A stretch of DNA of 64,000 nt from Lentimonas sp. CC4 (lineage in GTDB: Bacteria > Verrucomicrobiota > Verrucomicrobiia > Opitutales > Coraliomargaritaceae). The translations under genes and the position numbers were made by a program. Positions 8,721 through 21,005 of this stretch are shown piece after piece (the stretch's first letter is position 1; each line of letters starts with the position of its first letter). Below the pieces are notes generated by a model. It had not been told where the DNA came from, did not search any database, and saw only the letters and a list, made by a program, of their open reading frames with translations. The stretch covers positions 434,001 to 498,000 of the forward strand of contig NZ_CACVBO010000001.1 of assembly GCF_902728235.1 (NCBI RefSeq). Reading direction: 5' to 3'.

Positions 8721-10229
8721 ATGAATAAGTTCTTCACCTCATGCGTCCTAATGCTTACCAGCCTATCGGCCGGAGCCGCCGAGAAGCCAAACATACTGGT
8801 CATCTTTACCGATGACATCGGTGTTTGGAATGTAAATGCCTACGCGCGCGGCATGATGTCCACTCAGACACCCAATCTCGATAGCATAGCAGCGCAGGGC
8901 ATGCTCTTTACCGATTACTATGCCGAACCGTCCTGCACCGCTGGACGTTCGGCATTTTTGACAGGACAATTCCCGGTTCGCACTGGCATGCATACTGTCG
9001 GCTTACCCGGAGGCCCAGCCGGCCTCCGCCAAGACACCCCAACGCTACCTGAACTACTAAAGCTTCAAGGCTACGTCACAGGCCAATTCGGCAAGAACCA
9101 CCTAGGTGATCGCGACGAATTCCTACCGACGATGCATGGGTTCGACGAATACTGGGGCTGGCTCTATCACCTCAATGCGATGGAATATGTCGAAGATCCT
9201 GATTGGCCTCAAGGCGAGGAATTCCAGAAAAAATTCGCGCCTCGCAATGTGATCCACGCATGGGCACAGCCAGATGGCAGTCAGAAGATTGAAGACGATG
9301 GCCCACTCCCAATCGAGCGAATGCGAACACTCGATGACGAGGTCAACCGCCACACGATTGATTTCATTACGCGCGCAGTCGAAGCAGATAAACCGTTCTT
9401 CACATGGTATTGCCCCTCGCGCGGACACGTCTGGACACACCTCTCCCCAAAGTATGAAGCAATGCTTGGTAAAAATGGCTGGGGACTCCAAGAAGTCGTC
9501 ATGAAGGACTTGGACGATCATGTCGGTGAAATCCTAGGAACACTCGAAGCCCTCGGCGTGGCAGATAACACGATCGTCATGTTTACTGCAGATAATGGCC
9601 CAGAGATCATGACATGGCCAGACGGCGGCATGACTCCGTTCCGCGGCGAGAAAGGCACCACCTGGGAAGGTGGCGTGCGCGCGCCGATGCTCATTTCATG
9701 GCCCGGTAAGATCCCGCCCAATACCGTGAATAATGGTTTATTTGATGGTAAAGACTGGATCCCGACACTCGTCGCTGCTGCCGGTGGCCCTGCCGACTTG
9801 AAGGAGCAATTGTTGACTGGCTATAAAGGCCATAAGGCACACTTGGACGGATATAATCAGCTTGGCCTGCTAATGGGCACTGAAGAATCCAAGCGCAAGG
9901 AGATCATTTACTATGAACGCACACAGCTCCAAGCCGTGCGTTATGGGGACTGGAAGGCGCACTTCGTCATCCAGCCGCACGGTTGGGCAGGCGCAAAAGA
10001 AGAGTTGAATGCACCCATGCTCATCAACTTGCGTCGCGATCCGTTCGAACGTGCTCCGGATGAATCCGGCATGTATATCAACTGGATGGGCAAGAAGATG
10101 TGGGCATTTGGCCCTGCCCAAGCGGTTGTCAAACAGCACCTCGCCACCTTCAAAGAATGGCCCGCCGTTTCACCAGTCAAGAATCAGGCTCAAATTGAAG
10201 CGACCTTAGAAGATATGGATCGTCGATAG
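8721..10229 (+). CDS. Secreted type I sulfatase (arylsulfatase family)
   Basis: A 502-aa alkaline-phosphatase-superfamily sulfatase. A signal peptide covers residues 1-20. Metal-binding TDD is at 30-32. The formylglycine motif is C72-T-A-G-R, a CxAxR variant of the usual CxPxR that anaerobic or FGE-type maturases can accept. FTADNGPE (near 290) supplies further metal ligands. It would remove sulfate esters from polysaccharides or small molecules in the periplasm; the substrate is unknown. TATAAT occurs at 8705-8710, only 10 bp before the ATG, so transcription may start almost at the codon. It lies in the block between argF and the argF-tail remnant. Confidence 0.88.
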   Translation: MNKFFTSCVLMLTSLSAGAAEKPNILVIFTDDIGVWNVNAYARGMMSTQTPNLDSIAAQGMLFTDYYAEPSCTAGRSAFLTGQFPVRTGMHTVGLPGGPAGLRQDTPTLPELLKLQGYVTGQFGKNHLGDRDEFLPTMHGFDEYWGWLYHLNAMEYVEDPDWPQGEEFQKKFAPRNVIHAWAQPDGSQKIEDDGPLPIERMRTLDDEVNRHTIDFITRAVEADKPFFTWYCPSRGHVWTHLSPKYEAMLGKNGWGLQEVVMKDLDDHVGEILGTLEALGVADNTIVMFTADNGPEIMTWPDGGMTPFRGEKGTTWEGGVRAPMLISWPGKIPPNTVNNGLFDGKDWIPTLVAAAGGPADLKEQLLTGYKGHKAHLDGYNQLGLLMGTEESKRKEIIYYERTQLQAVRYGDWKAHFVIQPHGWAGAKEELNAPMLINLRRDPFERAPDESGMYINWMGKKMWAFGPAQAVVKQHLATFKEWPAVSPVKNQAQIEATLEDMDRR

Positions 10230-10261
10230 GTAGTGCCAGAGATGATCCATTACACTTTCGA

Positions 10262-10306
10262 GACTGCGAGTGCGCGATACGCAGCACTTAGCAGTCCCGT
10301 TTTTTA
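10262..10306 (+). terminator. Terminator after the sulfatase gene
   Basis: GACTGC..GTGC pairs with GCAC..GCAGTC around a 10-nt loop and is followed by CCG and six Ts. The last Ts form part of the TTAAA target duplication of the adjoining mobile element. Confidence 0.6.
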
Positions 10307-10308
10307 AA

Positions 10309-10473
10309 CCTCAAAAGAGTAGTTAGAAGCTAGTAATCAGGAGTTAGTCCCAGATCATTAGTTGCTTACAATATCAGAGAGGTTCGCCAAGCTGGCGAGC
10401 CCTCAACATCCCGTAAGTCCCTGACACAGAAATACTAACTCCTACCTCCTGACTTCTAACTCCCGCATCTAGG
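10309..10473. mobile_element. MITE-like element copy 1 (165 bp)
   Basis: It begins CCTCAAAAGAGTAGTTAGAA and ends with TTCTAACTCCCGCATCTAGG. Subterminal sequence has a 7-nt period on AGTTAGA/TTCTAAC. The inner core holds ATATCAG and TTCGCCAAGCTGGCG, shared with copies at 30740, 31795 and 52892. The 5-bp direct repeat TTAAA flanks it (10304-10308 and 10474-10478), as expected for a target-site duplication. Confidence 0.7.
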
Positions 10474-10495
10474 TTAAACCTCAACAAAGGTCCTT

Positions 10496-10873
10496 ATGAA
10501 TCTAAAAAAATACCTACTCATTGTATCGTTCGCAACGATTTGCGTCATCGGAGCCATCTATGGCATCTCACCGGCATGGTTCTTCGATACCTTTCTAATC
10601 AATTCAAGTGCACCAAGCGTGGATCAATCCCACATCCTAAGAGCCGTCATGATGCTCTACATCGGACTCGGCTGCTTTTGGCTGTATTGTGCGTTTTCAG
10701 ATAAATATCGAGATGCAGGCGTCGTCGTTCTGGCCATCTTTTGCGGAAGTCTAGTCAGTGGCCGTATCCTGAGCATCATAGTCGACGGCATGGCCTCGCC
10801 GATCCTGTGTGTATACATCGCCATGGAATTAGCCCTAGTGCCGATCTGCATTTGGCTACTGAAGCGAGGTTAA
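10496..10873 (+). CDS. Small membrane protein, DUF4345-like
   Basis: A 125-aa protein with four predicted membrane helices (about 5-25, 45-66, 73-93 and 100-121). The pattern SHILRAVMMLYIGLGCFWL, then a loop and a G-R-hydrophobic helix, resembles DUF4345 proteins, whose function is unknown. The ATG has only a weak AAAGG upstream. It lies just after a MITE-like element and before the argF-tail remnant, in the probable inserted block. The assignment rests on recall of the pattern, so confidence in the family is moderate while the gene itself is likely real. Confidence 0.7.
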   Translation: MNLKKYLLIVSFATICVIGAIYGISPAWFFDTFLINSSAPSVDQSHILRAVMMLYIGLGCFWLYCAFSDKYRDAGVVVLAIFCGSLVSGRILSIIVDGMASPILCVYIAMELALVPICIWLLKRG

Positions 10874-10910
10874 CTCAGCCATTTAACTGAAATCAATTCC
10901 CCAAAAGGTA

Positions 10911-10943
10911 ATCATGGCAAAGCTGGTCGAGCTGAATTCGTAG
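10911..10943 (+). pseudogene. Remnant of the 3' end of an argF gene
   Basis: Eleven codons here translate to IMAKLVELNS-stop, against IMAKLVELNG-stop at the end of argF (8415-8447). In the first nine codons every difference (GCA/GCC, GTC/GTT, GAG/GAA, AAT/AAC) is synonymous, so this is a diverged coding remnant and not chance. There is no matching sequence upstream of the first codon. A terminator follows 45 bp later, as it would after a real argF. Confidence 0.75.
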
Positions 10944-10988
10944 GTTCTGTCTGTTTCACCGCAAGCCCACACGATGTTTTAAAAATCA

Positions 10989-11018
10989 ACGCGCTCCCGC
11001 AACGGAGCGCGTTTTTTT
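10989..11018 (+). terminator. Rho-independent terminator
   Basis: ACGCGCTCC and GGAGCGCGT form a 9-bp stem with a six-base loop, then seven Ts. It closes the sulfatase/DUF4345 block, or was the original terminator of the argF remnant. Confidence 0.85.
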
Positions 11019-11020
11019 GT

Positions 11021-11122
11021 TTGGGAGGGACGATCTCCGCATCGTCCGTAAGCGGAATAGTAGAAGCGACACTCATGTCGCTTTGGTTCACTGAAGAGCG
11101 GCAAGAGTGCCGCTTCTACAGA
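11021..11122. repeat. Cluster of short palindromic repeat modules
   Basis: GGGAGGGACGATCTCCGCAT is followed by a pair of inverted modules: TAGAAGCGACACTCATGTCG on one side and GCGGCAAGAGTGCCGCTTCT on the other. The paired inverted layout resembles REPIN doublets. With the heptamers that follow, this fills the 394-bp gap before parE. Confidence 0.55.
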
Positions 11123-11170
11123 TGAGTCGCGGCACACAACTGCTCCAACTCTCAAAAAATTCAAATTTCG

Positions 11171-11198
11171 ATGTTGGACGTTGGACGTTCGACGTTCA
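11171..11198. repeat. Heptamer tandem repeat, ACGTTSG family
   Basis: Four 7-mers (ATGTTGG, ACGTTGG, ACGTTCG, ACGTTCA) in a row. A six-unit copy of the same family lies at 55403-55444 before yhbY. Confidence 0.75.
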
Positions 11199-11230
11199 GA
11201 TTGACCACAGCCCCTTGGCAGACCTCCATC

Positions 11231-11258
11231 CTAATTTCTAATTCTTAATTCCTAATTC
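11231..11258. repeat. Heptamer tandem repeat, AATTC family (upstream of parE)
   Basis: CTAATTT, CTAATTC, TTAATTC, CTAATTC in tandem, ending 9 bp before the parE GTG. This is the third copy of the family seen before argD and argF. Confidence 0.75.
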
Positions 11259-11267
11259 TACCTACCT

Positions 11268-13121
11268 GTGTCCGCGAAATATAACGAAGACAGCATCAAA
11301 TCCCTCGACTGGAAACAACACATCCGCCTGCGCCCGGGTATGTATATTGGTAAATTGGGCGACGGCTCGTCTTCCGACGACGGCATTTACATCCTCCTCA
11401 AGGAGGTGATCGACAACTCGATCGACGAGTTTGTCATGGGCAACGGTAAGATCATCGAGGTCAACATCGACAGCACCCACGTGGCGGTGCGCGACTACGG
11501 CCGCGGCATTCCGCTCGGCAAGCTCAAGGACTGCGCTTCAAAAATCAACACGGGTGCGAAATACGACTCCGAAGCCTTCAAGAAGTCCGTCGGCCTCAAC
11601 GGTGTCGGTATCAAGGCAGTCAACGCCCTCTCCTCCGAATTTGAGATTCAAGCCTTCCGCGATGGCAAGACCCGCTCAGTCACCTTCTCTCAAGGCGAAG
11701 TGCTCTCCGAAGATAAGAAGGACAAATCCGGTAAAGGTGCCGAAGATGGCACCGCGCTACGCTTCGACCCCGACCCTGAAATTTTCGGCGCAATTCGCTT
11801 CCGCGATGACTACGTCGAAGACATGCTGTGGAACTACGCCTATCTGAATCGCGGACTGACCATCGTTTATAACGGCAAGAAGTTTAAATCAGAAAACGGC
11901 CTCAAGGATTTGCTCAACAACAAGTTGGACGGCGAACCGATGTATCCAATCGTGCACTTGAGCGATACCGACATCGAGGTCGCGTTCACACACAACGACT
12001 CTTACGGCGAAGACTACTACTCCTTCGTCAACGGCCAGCACACCACGATGGGCGGCACGCACCTCGCTGCTTTCCGTGAAGCACTGGCGAAGACCATCAA
12101 AGACTTCTTCAAAAAGGACTTCGACGCGGTTGATATCCGCACCTCGATCTGCGCTGCCGTGGCAGTCAAAGTCGAAGATCCCGTCTTCGAATCTCAGACC
12201 AAGACCAAGCTCGGCTCCACGGAAATGGGTCCTAAAGGTCCAACCGTGCGCACCTTCTTGATCAATTTCATCAAGCAGGCACTCGATAATTATCTGCACC
12301 GCAATCCCGAGACGGCTGACATTTTGGTCAAAAAGATCCAAGAGTCCGAGCGCAACCGCAAGGAGCTCAAAGGTATTCAAAAGCTCTCTCGTGAGCGTGC
12401 GCGTAAGAACAAGGTGCACAACAAGAAGCTGCGTGATTGCCGCGTGCACTATGGAACAAAGGCAGATCGTCGCCTCGAATCCACGCTATTTATTACCGAG
12501 GGCGATTCCGCATCGGGCTCGATCACCAAGGCGCGCGACGTCAACACACAGGCCGTGTTCTCGCTCAAGGGCAAGCCGCTCAACTCGTTTGGCCTGACCA
12601 AGAAAGTCGTTTACGAAAATGAGGAGTTCAACCTCCTGCAGGACGCCCTCAACATCGAGAACGGCCTCGAAGACCTACGCTACAACAACGTCGTGATCGC
12701 CACCGATGCCGACGTCGACGGTATGCACATTCGCCTGCTACTGATCACGTTCTTCCTGCAATTCTTCCCCGAGTTGATCAAGCAAGGCCACCTGCACATT
12801 TTGCAGACGCCGCTGTTTCGCGTGCGCAACAAGAAGGTGACTCGCTACTGCTACAGTGATGAAGAACGCCGCGAAGCGATGGAAGAGTGTAAGCCGAAGC
12901 CAGAAATCACCCGCTTCAAAGGCCTCGGTGAAATCTCACCCGACGAATTTGGACACTTCATAGGCAAGAGCATCCGCCTCGATCCCGTCATCATCGGCAA
13001 GGGCATGACCATTAAAGAAATGCTGACCTTCTACATGGGCAAAAACACACCCGATCGCCAGGAGTTCATCATCAATAATCTTAAGATTGAGAAGGACGAG
13101 CCAGAGGCAGTGAGTGCGTAG
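11268..13121 (+). CDS. parE: DNA topoisomerase IV subunit B (type IIA, GyrB/ParE family)
   Basis: A 617-aa ATPase subunit of a type IIA topoisomerase. The GHKL ATPase domain begins with RPGMYIG (22-28) and the catalytic [12 protein letters not shown] (E46, N50). The TOPRIM domain has EGDSASGS and the magnesium-binding [25 protein letters not shown] and [10 protein letters not shown] match the ParE type of Bacteroidota and Chlamydiota rather than GyrB (EGDSAGGSAK). The start is GTG at 11268; the next methionine lies inside RPGMYIG, so GTG is needed. The partner parC, often adjacent in other bacteria, is not in the window. Confidence 0.9.
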   Translation: MSAKYNEDSIKSLDWKQHIRLRPGMYIGKLGDGSSSDDGIYILLKEVIDNSIDEFVMGNGKIIEVNIDSTHVAVRDYGRGIPLGKLKDCASKINTGAKYDSEAFKKSVGLNGVGIKAVNALSSEFEIQAFRDGKTRSVTFSQGEVLSEDKKDKSGKGAEDGTALRFDPDPEIFGAIRFRDDYVEDMLWNYAYLNRGLTIVYNGKKFKSENGLKDLLNNKLDGEPMYPIVHLSDTDIEVAFTHNDSYGEDYYSFVNGQHTTMGGTHLAAFREALAKTIKDFFKKDFDAVDIRTSICAAVAVKVEDPVFESQTKTKLGSTEMGPKGPTVRTFLINFIKQALDNYLHRNPETADILVKKIQESERNRKELKGIQKLSRERARKNKVHNKKLRDCRVHYGTKADRRLESTLFITEGDSASGSITKARDVNTQAVFSLKGKPLNSFGLTKKVVYENEEFNLLQDALNIENGLEDLRYNNVVIATDADVDGMHIRLLLITFFLQFFPELIKQGHLHILQTPLFRVRNKKVTRYCYSDEERREAMEECKPKPEITRFKGLGEISPDEFGHFIGKSIRLDPVIIGKGMTIKEMLTFYMGKNTPDRQEFIINNLKIEKDEPEAVSA

Positions 13122-13248
13122 CCGCTACGCGGCTAGTTAGGAGTGACGAGTGATAGTGAAAAAACGTAGTCGGGTTCCTTCAGGTGCCCGACCGACATGG
13201 CCATCGTTGGCATTACCTCCAATCGGGTGGCCAGCTTATGCAAGCCAC

Positions 13249-14709
13249 CTACTTTTGACTAAAGTGATCCACAATCCGTTGCTCTTGGTATTCGTAAAAC
13301 GGATTCCAACGAAGTCGTAGCATATCAGCGGCGGCGATCGACAGCACACCTTTCTCTCCACGAATGGCCAAGGCACCGAGATGGATCCGTGTTTTATCCT
13401 TGCGCGGGCCAGCGCCATAGATCGGATCTTGCTCCGCAAAGGGCAAGGCGACGTGTGATAGTGAGTAAATCGTTTCAGGCCATTTCAAGCCAATCGAGCT
13501 CAGTTGCGGCTCATGGATATGTGGGGGATACGTATGCGCCTCAACCGCCTCATTCCTCGCATCCTTATTGGTAATTAGGGTAAAGATATAATCGCGAGTG
13601 GCCTGCGCCTCCAAAAGTCCGACATCTGGAATTTTCCCAGCTTTCAACAGAGGCTCTATTTCAGCAGATCGATTGATATCATACACCACTAACTCATGCC
13701 CCACATCGGCTGGCAGTAGATCAAATAAGTCCTTCACCAACGCCGGAGCCAACACCGTCGAATCGACAATCGATTGAAACGCCAAGACATTCGGGAACCC
13801 CGACAACTGCCCATCTGCTTCTAGCTGTTTAAGACTCTCGCGGTTCGCAACCGTCAGATTATGCGCAAGCATCCCGGCATTCGCAGGAAACGACGTGTAT
13901 TTATACGGGTCATACTCAGGCAAGACCGACTGCCATTGTAGTTTATTCAAACGTAAGACGTAGCCGATACGCTCCTGCCAGATGGATAGGACCGCCATCC
14001 GCGTGATCCCAATCTCTGGAGAGAGCAGAGCCATACCTTCTAACTGCGGCAGACTCGGATCTTCAATGGCATCAATTGCATAACGCACACTGAGCGCCCC
14101 TCCGTTTGAAAAGCCTACGACGTAAAGCGGTTGATCGCCGACGGCGGCCTTTAAAGATCGCATCCCGACGCGCACTGCTGCCGCCATGTCTTCCCACGTC
14201 GTGACTGTCAAAGCCGACGGTGCCGTGCCATGCCCTGGTATGCGTAGCCCGATGACATGCGCACCCTCTTGATTCAAACGCTCACCAATCAGCCGTAAAC
14301 TATAGGGGGAATCGGTTAGACCATGCAACAGCAGCACGCCACTCTTCGCTTTTTCCGCAGGCATCTCGAAACTACGATTCCAATTTACATCCCAAGCAGT
14401 CGCATCCGAAAGACTGCCTCGCGTATATCGATTCACATCCAACTCATCAGGTGTATCACTATCCGTGTAGATCAACTCATTGAGTTGCTGAAACAAGCGA
14501 TCCTCTAACTCCAAATAGTCCTGAAAACTGCTGACGTCTGAATCCTCCGTAAACTCTGCATCCAACACCACTTCATGCCACAGTTGTAGATCCGGCTTAT
14601 TATTCATCATCTTCACAGCAACGATGAGTAACATCACGACCGCCCCAACGATCCCATACAGGAAGCATTTTAAAGCGTAGGAGGCGGTGCTCATGACCAT
14701 TTTTTTCAT
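13249..14709 (-). CDS. Membrane-anchored alpha/beta hydrolase
   Basis: A 486-aa serine hydrolase. One N-terminal membrane helix (about 14-34) would anchor it with the catalytic part outside the cytoplasm. The alpha/beta-hydrolase core begins near 120: HGLTDS (129-134) builds the oxyanion hole, and the nucleophile is S201 in GFSNGG. Around it, PLYVVGFSNGGALSVRYA is typical of lysophospholipase or carboxylesterase-like members. The substrate is unknown. About 80 residues before the core and a long C-terminal part are not recognised. It is convergent with parE and 32 bp downstream of the next minus-strand gene. Confidence 0.75.
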   Translation of the reverse strand: MKKMVMSTASYALKCFLYGIVGAVVMLLIVAVKMMNNKPDLQLWHEVVLDAEFTEDSDVSSFQDYLELEDRLFQQLNELIYTDSDTPDELDVNRYTRGSLSDATAWDVNWNRSFEMPAEKAKSGVLLLHGLTDSPYSLRLIGERLNQEGAHVIGLRIPGHGTAPSALTVTTWEDMAAAVRVGMRSLKAAVGDQPLYVVGFSNGGALSVRYAIDAIEDPSLPQLEGMALLSPEIGITRMAVLSIWQERIGYVLRLNKLQWQSVLPEYDPYKYTSFPANAGMLAHNLTVANRESLKQLEADGQLSGFPNVLAFQSIVDSTVLAPALVKDLFDLLPADVGHELVVYDINRSAEIEPLLKAGKIPDVGLLEAQATRDYIFTLITNKDARNEAVEAHTYPPHIHEPQLSSIGLKWPETIYSLSHVALPFAEQDPIYGAGPRKDKTRIHLGALAIRGEKGVLSIAAADMLRLRWNPFYEYQEQRIVDHFSQK

Positions 14710-14741
14710 AACAAAAATACGTTGAATTGATATTAGCGCCT

Positions 14742-15647
14742 CTAGTTCTTGCGGGCACGCGCCTTCTGGATGACATCCATTTTGTTCAACTCTTGAGAGA
14801 TGTCATTCCAAAGTTTCTCTTTACCACCCGTCGGCCCCGATGGCACCGCTTGCGCCTCAGATCCTTCGAGATACGCACCGTGCGCCTCCAAGTAGCGCTC
14901 TTTAAAATCATAATACGACCAGCGTCCCTCAAAGCCCATGCGCACGATTAAATCGTTAAACAAACTGCGACGGATTTGAAGGTCCTTGATCCGTAAGATT
15001 TTATAATACTCATCTTCAAAGACTTTAAACTCAGCGGCCTCACGTGCCTCTATTGCGCGCTGCTGCATCTGAGCTTGTTCCACAATCATATCAAGCGAAA
15101 CATTCCCGGCCGCTTTCTGTGCGCGCAGCAGCTCTAAGTCATCCGCGGCACGTTGCCCCACACGGACGTGATACAGCACCGGAATATTGGAGCCTAAATA
15201 ATAGCGCACAAAAAACAGTGCACGGTCATTCGCTTGCACGTTCTGCACCAATGGATCTAGCGCCACCTGAGGCGATAGAAAGACATCGCCTGCATCATTT
15301 TTCACATACGTCCACAAGTTTAAATCATGATCCGAGCGATACGCGACAAACGAACCCGGCATCTGGCCTTTGAAACTCTCATCGACTGAAAATGTCAGAT
15401 GCTTGCCTTTCTCCCAGATCAACTGCTGCAACGGCATATCACCATAGGCAATATCCTGAAAATGGACCCCCATCACACCCGTTTGATATAAGGGCTCCGG
15501 AATCACCTTCGTCAGCTCTCCATAAAATACATGTGTCGACGCATTGTAAGTGCGCACCAGATCCCACGTGTCCTCCACCTTCGGCTGCGCCACGGAAACA
15601 GGACACAACTGCAAGATCAGGTAACAAACTAGAACAACGCGTTTCAT
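14742..15647 (-). CDS. Secreted protein of unknown function
   Basis: A 301-aa protein with a signal peptide (MKRVVLVCYLILQLCPVSVA, cleavage near residue 20). The open frame runs upstream to 15821, but that extension crosses a palindromic repeat and reads as non-coding, so the ATG at 15647 is chosen. The central part, with FYGELTKV, HLTFSVDESFKG, VAYRSDHDLN and ALFFVRYYLG, looks like a beta-rich periplasmic domain. The last 100 residues are charged and helical. No family was recognised. It may be cotranscribed with the hydrolase gene that follows. Confidence 0.6.
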   Translation of the reverse strand: MKRVVLVCYLILQLCPVSVAQPKVEDTWDLVRTYNASTHVFYGELTKVIPEPLYQTGVMGVHFQDIAYGDMPLQQLIWEKGKHLTFSVDESFKGQMPGSFVAYRSDHDLNLWTYVKNDAGDVFLSPQVALDPLVQNVQANDRALFFVRYYLGSNIPVLYHVRVGQRAADDLELLRAQKAAGNVSLDMIVEQAQMQQRAIEAREAAEFKVFEDEYYKILRIKDLQIRRSLFNDLIVRMGFEGRWSYYDFKERYLEAHGAYLEGSEAQAVPSGPTGGKEKLWNDISQELNKMDVIQKARARKN

Positions 15648-16003
15648 ACCTAGAGAGCTAAACGGATCATCCCAATTGGCTAGATTAAAACAGGCGCTGA
15701 GTTGAAGTGGCGCTTGATTTGGGGAGGGACGAGGCTCGGTGCTTATGCTCGGCTGACGGCGCAGAGGCCGTCCCTCCCGCAAAACTAAATAAGCGGTTAA
15801 AGATCTGGGTTCTATTCCCATCCTCAGATCGAAACCGCTTCAGGCTTCGCAACAGCTACGCGACGACAAGTCGCGGTTTCCGCAACACAAAACCGATGTA
15901 TCCCTACAGACTGACTGCACCTCCACTCTGACTGACGCGACTAGCGTCGCATCGCTACCAATATATTGGACTGCCAGTCGATGTGTGATTCTACACGCCC
16001 ACG
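15648..16003. repeat. Gap with GGGAGGGACG palindromic repeat
   Basis: This 356-bp gap holds an imperfect inverted repeat at 15721-15780, GGGGAGGGACG...CGTCCCTCCC, related to the module at 11021. The rest shows only small hairpins such as CGCGAC/GTCGCG. No gene is visible. Confidence 0.5.
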
Positions 16004-16037
16004 AAAAAGCCCCGACCGTTTCCGGTCGGGGCTTTGT
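16004..16037 (-). terminator. Rho-independent terminator after groL
   Basis: AAAGCCCCGACCG and CGGTCGGGGCTTT form a very stable stem with a TTTC/GAAA loop; on the minus strand five Ts follow. It lies 46 bp after the groL stop and could also stop plus-strand transcripts. Confidence 0.9.
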
Positions 16038-16083
16038 TATAATCTGTAGTATTAGCGTGGTGGCTAAAGTAACCGCAAAGCGA

Positions 16084-17748
<1,665 letters not shown>

Positions 17749-17787
17749 TTATTTCTTTAAATTGTATTTTGTTGATATGAGTGATCC

Positions 17788-18075
17788 TTAAGCAATAACG
17801 CCGAGGATGCTGTCTTCTTCGATGAGGATATATTCAACACCATCGACTTTGACAGGAGTGCCACCGTAGCCAGGAAGGAGAACTTTATCGCCCACCTTCA
17901 CATTGAAAGGAATTGCCTTACCAGCGTCGTCTTTCTTGCCAGTGCCAATTGCTACAACTTCAGCTTCTTGAGATTTTTCTTTAGCAGAATCAGGAATGAT
18001 GATGCCGCCGCGGATTTGTTCGTCTTCTTCAATGCGTTGCAAAAGAACGCGTTCACCGAGTGGTTTGATTTTCAT
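17788..18075 (-). CDS. groS: Co-chaperonin GroES (10 kDa)
   Basis: A 95-aa lid of the GroEL chamber. [18 protein letters not shown] at the start, the mobile loop [13 protein letters not shown], and [11 protein letters not shown] are present. It lies upstream of groL. No CIRCE inverted repeat (TTAGCACTC-N9-GAGTGCTAA) is found in the 155-bp spacer to dnaK, so HrcA control of the usual type is not supported here. Confidence 0.97.
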   Translation of the reverse strand: MKIKPLGERVLLQRIEEDEQIRGGIIIPDSAKEKSQEAEVVAIGTGKKDDAGKAIPFNVKVGDKVLLPGYGGTPVKVDGVEYILIEEDSILGVIA

Positions 18076-18105
18076 ATTTTTTTTGTATTTTTGGTTTTGA
18101 GAATG

Positions 18106-18227
18106 ATTAAGAGGAGCTAGAATTAAGGAGTTAGAAGTTAGTGTTTAAACACCTACAGCGACTGTGTTGTCACTATACGTGAGTATGATTCTATCTTCTA
18201 ACTCCTTGTTCCGAACTTCTTTTAAAG
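18106..18227. repeat. Divergent copy of the AGTTAGA-heptamer element between dnaK and groS
   Basis: Both arms carry the family hallmark: GGAGTTAGAAGTTAGTG on one side and ATCTTCTAACTCCTTG on the other. The outer ends (TTAAGAGGAGCTAG and CTTCTTTTAAAGAG) are altered and no target duplication is clear. It occupies most of the dnaK-groS spacer, so any groS promoter overlaps or follows it. Confidence 0.5.
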
Positions 18228-18230
18228 AGA

Positions 18231-20177
<1,947 letters not shown>

Positions 20178-20241
20178 GCCAAGTCTTAAGCAATCGCGAT
20201 GCCATGATTCAAAATGCCACACAACCAACTGACTACCAACA

Positions 20242-20269
20242 ACTTTAAGGCAGAACAAGAATCTATCAA
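20242..20269 (-). promoter_or_regulatory. Candidate dnaK promoter
   Basis: On the minus strand TTGATA (20269-20264) and TAAAGT (20247-20242) are 16 nt apart, giving a leader of about 58 nt to the dnaK ATG. Both boxes match the sigma-70 consensus only in part. No sigma-32-like CCCCAT box was found. Confidence 0.35.
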
Positions 20270-20298
20270 CATTCTTCAACAGCCTCAAATCGCGCCAC

Positions 20299-20352
20299 AG
20301 TGTCACACTTTGTGTCACACCCACCAGACACTGTCCCACAACTGTGACACAC
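20299..20352 (-). promoter_or_regulatory. Cluster of TGTCACAC sites upstream of dnaK
   Basis: TGTCACAC occurs at 20301-20308 and 20313-20320, exactly 12 bp apart, and once inverted (GTGACACA, 20344-20351), with a partial GACACTGTC between. The group lies 120-175 bp before the dnaK ATG, upstream of the candidate promoter, a position fit for an activator or operator array. The cognate protein is unknown. Confidence 0.4.
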
Positions 20353-20359
20353 TAATGAG

Positions 20360-20424
20360 CCTAAAAAGAGGAGTTAGGAGGCAGACCTCCGTCTGACTCC
20401 TTACTTCTAACTCCTGAATGTAGG
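20360..20424. mobile_element. MITE-like element copy 2, short form (65 bp)
   Basis: It starts CCTAAAAAGAGGAGTTAGGA and ends CTAACTCCTGAATGTAGG; the arms fold on each other around GCAGACCTCCGTCTG. It is flanked by the 5-bp direct repeat ATGAG (20355-20359 and 20425-20429). The GGCAGACCTCCGTCTGACTCC-type core recurs inverted in the copy at 52892. Confidence 0.7.
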
Positions 20425-20429
20425 ATGAG

Positions 20430-20683
20430 TGTTCGTCGCAGATTCCTATAACAGCGGCGAACGAGAAGTGCATCTACCTCGATGAAACTATACCCAGTTG
20501 TGGAACGGGCTTCTCGAAGAGAGCCTGTTTTGCGTTGTCGAAGGCATGCTCGCCTGCAAGCAGGAGAAGCATGCAGCACAACTCATAGCCAACCATCCCA
20601 CCAATCGTCGATGAACCGAAAATCATCCCAACAGCCCTGAACACGTATTGCATTTGGCAGAATTCTAGCTTCAACTGCGGGCA
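20430..20683. other. Gap without a supported gene
   Basis: Between the short mobile element and the Cdd1-like gene only a weak minus-strand frame with a TTG start (20474-20674) is open. It would give a partly hydrophobic 66-aa peptide with no recognised family and no ribosome binding site. GCCTGCAAGCAGG (about 20548-20560) is a short palindrome. Confidence 0.3.
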
Positions 20684-20968
20684 ATGCTCCCGCTAAAGAA
20701 GAAAAAGAAAGTCGATTATGAAGCGCTCAATTCGCCTTTGATGCGCATCCCGCGCATGGATGTCGCTGTCGCACGCAACTTCATCGACATCGGCATCCGG
20801 GAGATTTACGAGCTCCAAGGGCGCGCGCCCGAGGTGCTATTCGAAGAGGCAAAGCGTAGAAGCGACAGCATCCCCGACGACCGTATCCGCTATTTCCGCA
20901 TGGCGGTTTACTACGCGGAGAGCCCCGAACCTGATAATTCAAAGCTGCATCCCGATGAGTGGAACTAG
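20684..20968 (+). CDS. Helix-hairpin-helix protein, Cdd1 (pathogenicity locus) family
   Basis: A 94-aa basic-start protein. The segment PLMRIPRMDVAVARNFIDIG, then IREIYELQGRAPEVLFEEAKRR and RIRYFRMAVYYAE, matches the small Cdd1 family, in which a helix-hairpin-helix is followed by a conserved D-R-x-x-Y-x-F-R-x-A-V-Y-Y-A block. The molecular role is unknown; DNA binding is likely from the fold. The name pathogenicity locus is historical. It sits 37 bp before the LON-domain gene and may be cotranscribed with it. Confidence 0.75.
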   Translation: MLPLKKKKKVDYEALNSPLMRIPRMDVAVARNFIDIGIREIYELQGRAPEVLFEEAKRRSDSIPDDRIRYFRMAVYYAESPEPDNSKLHPDEWN

Positions 20969-21005
20969 ACCGACACCACCGAAAAAAATAATACAACTGC
21001 CCGTC

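Noticed and set aside
18076-18230. Possible CIRCE element between dnaK and groS
   Set aside because: Inverted sequences there are the AGTTAGA/TTCTAAC arms of the repeat family, not TTAGCACTC-N9-GAGTGCTAA.
20474-20674. Minus-strand frame of 66 codons with a hydrophobic stretch
   Set aside because: TTG start, no ribosome binding site, no recognised family; left as unresolved, since a small membrane peptide cannot be excluded.
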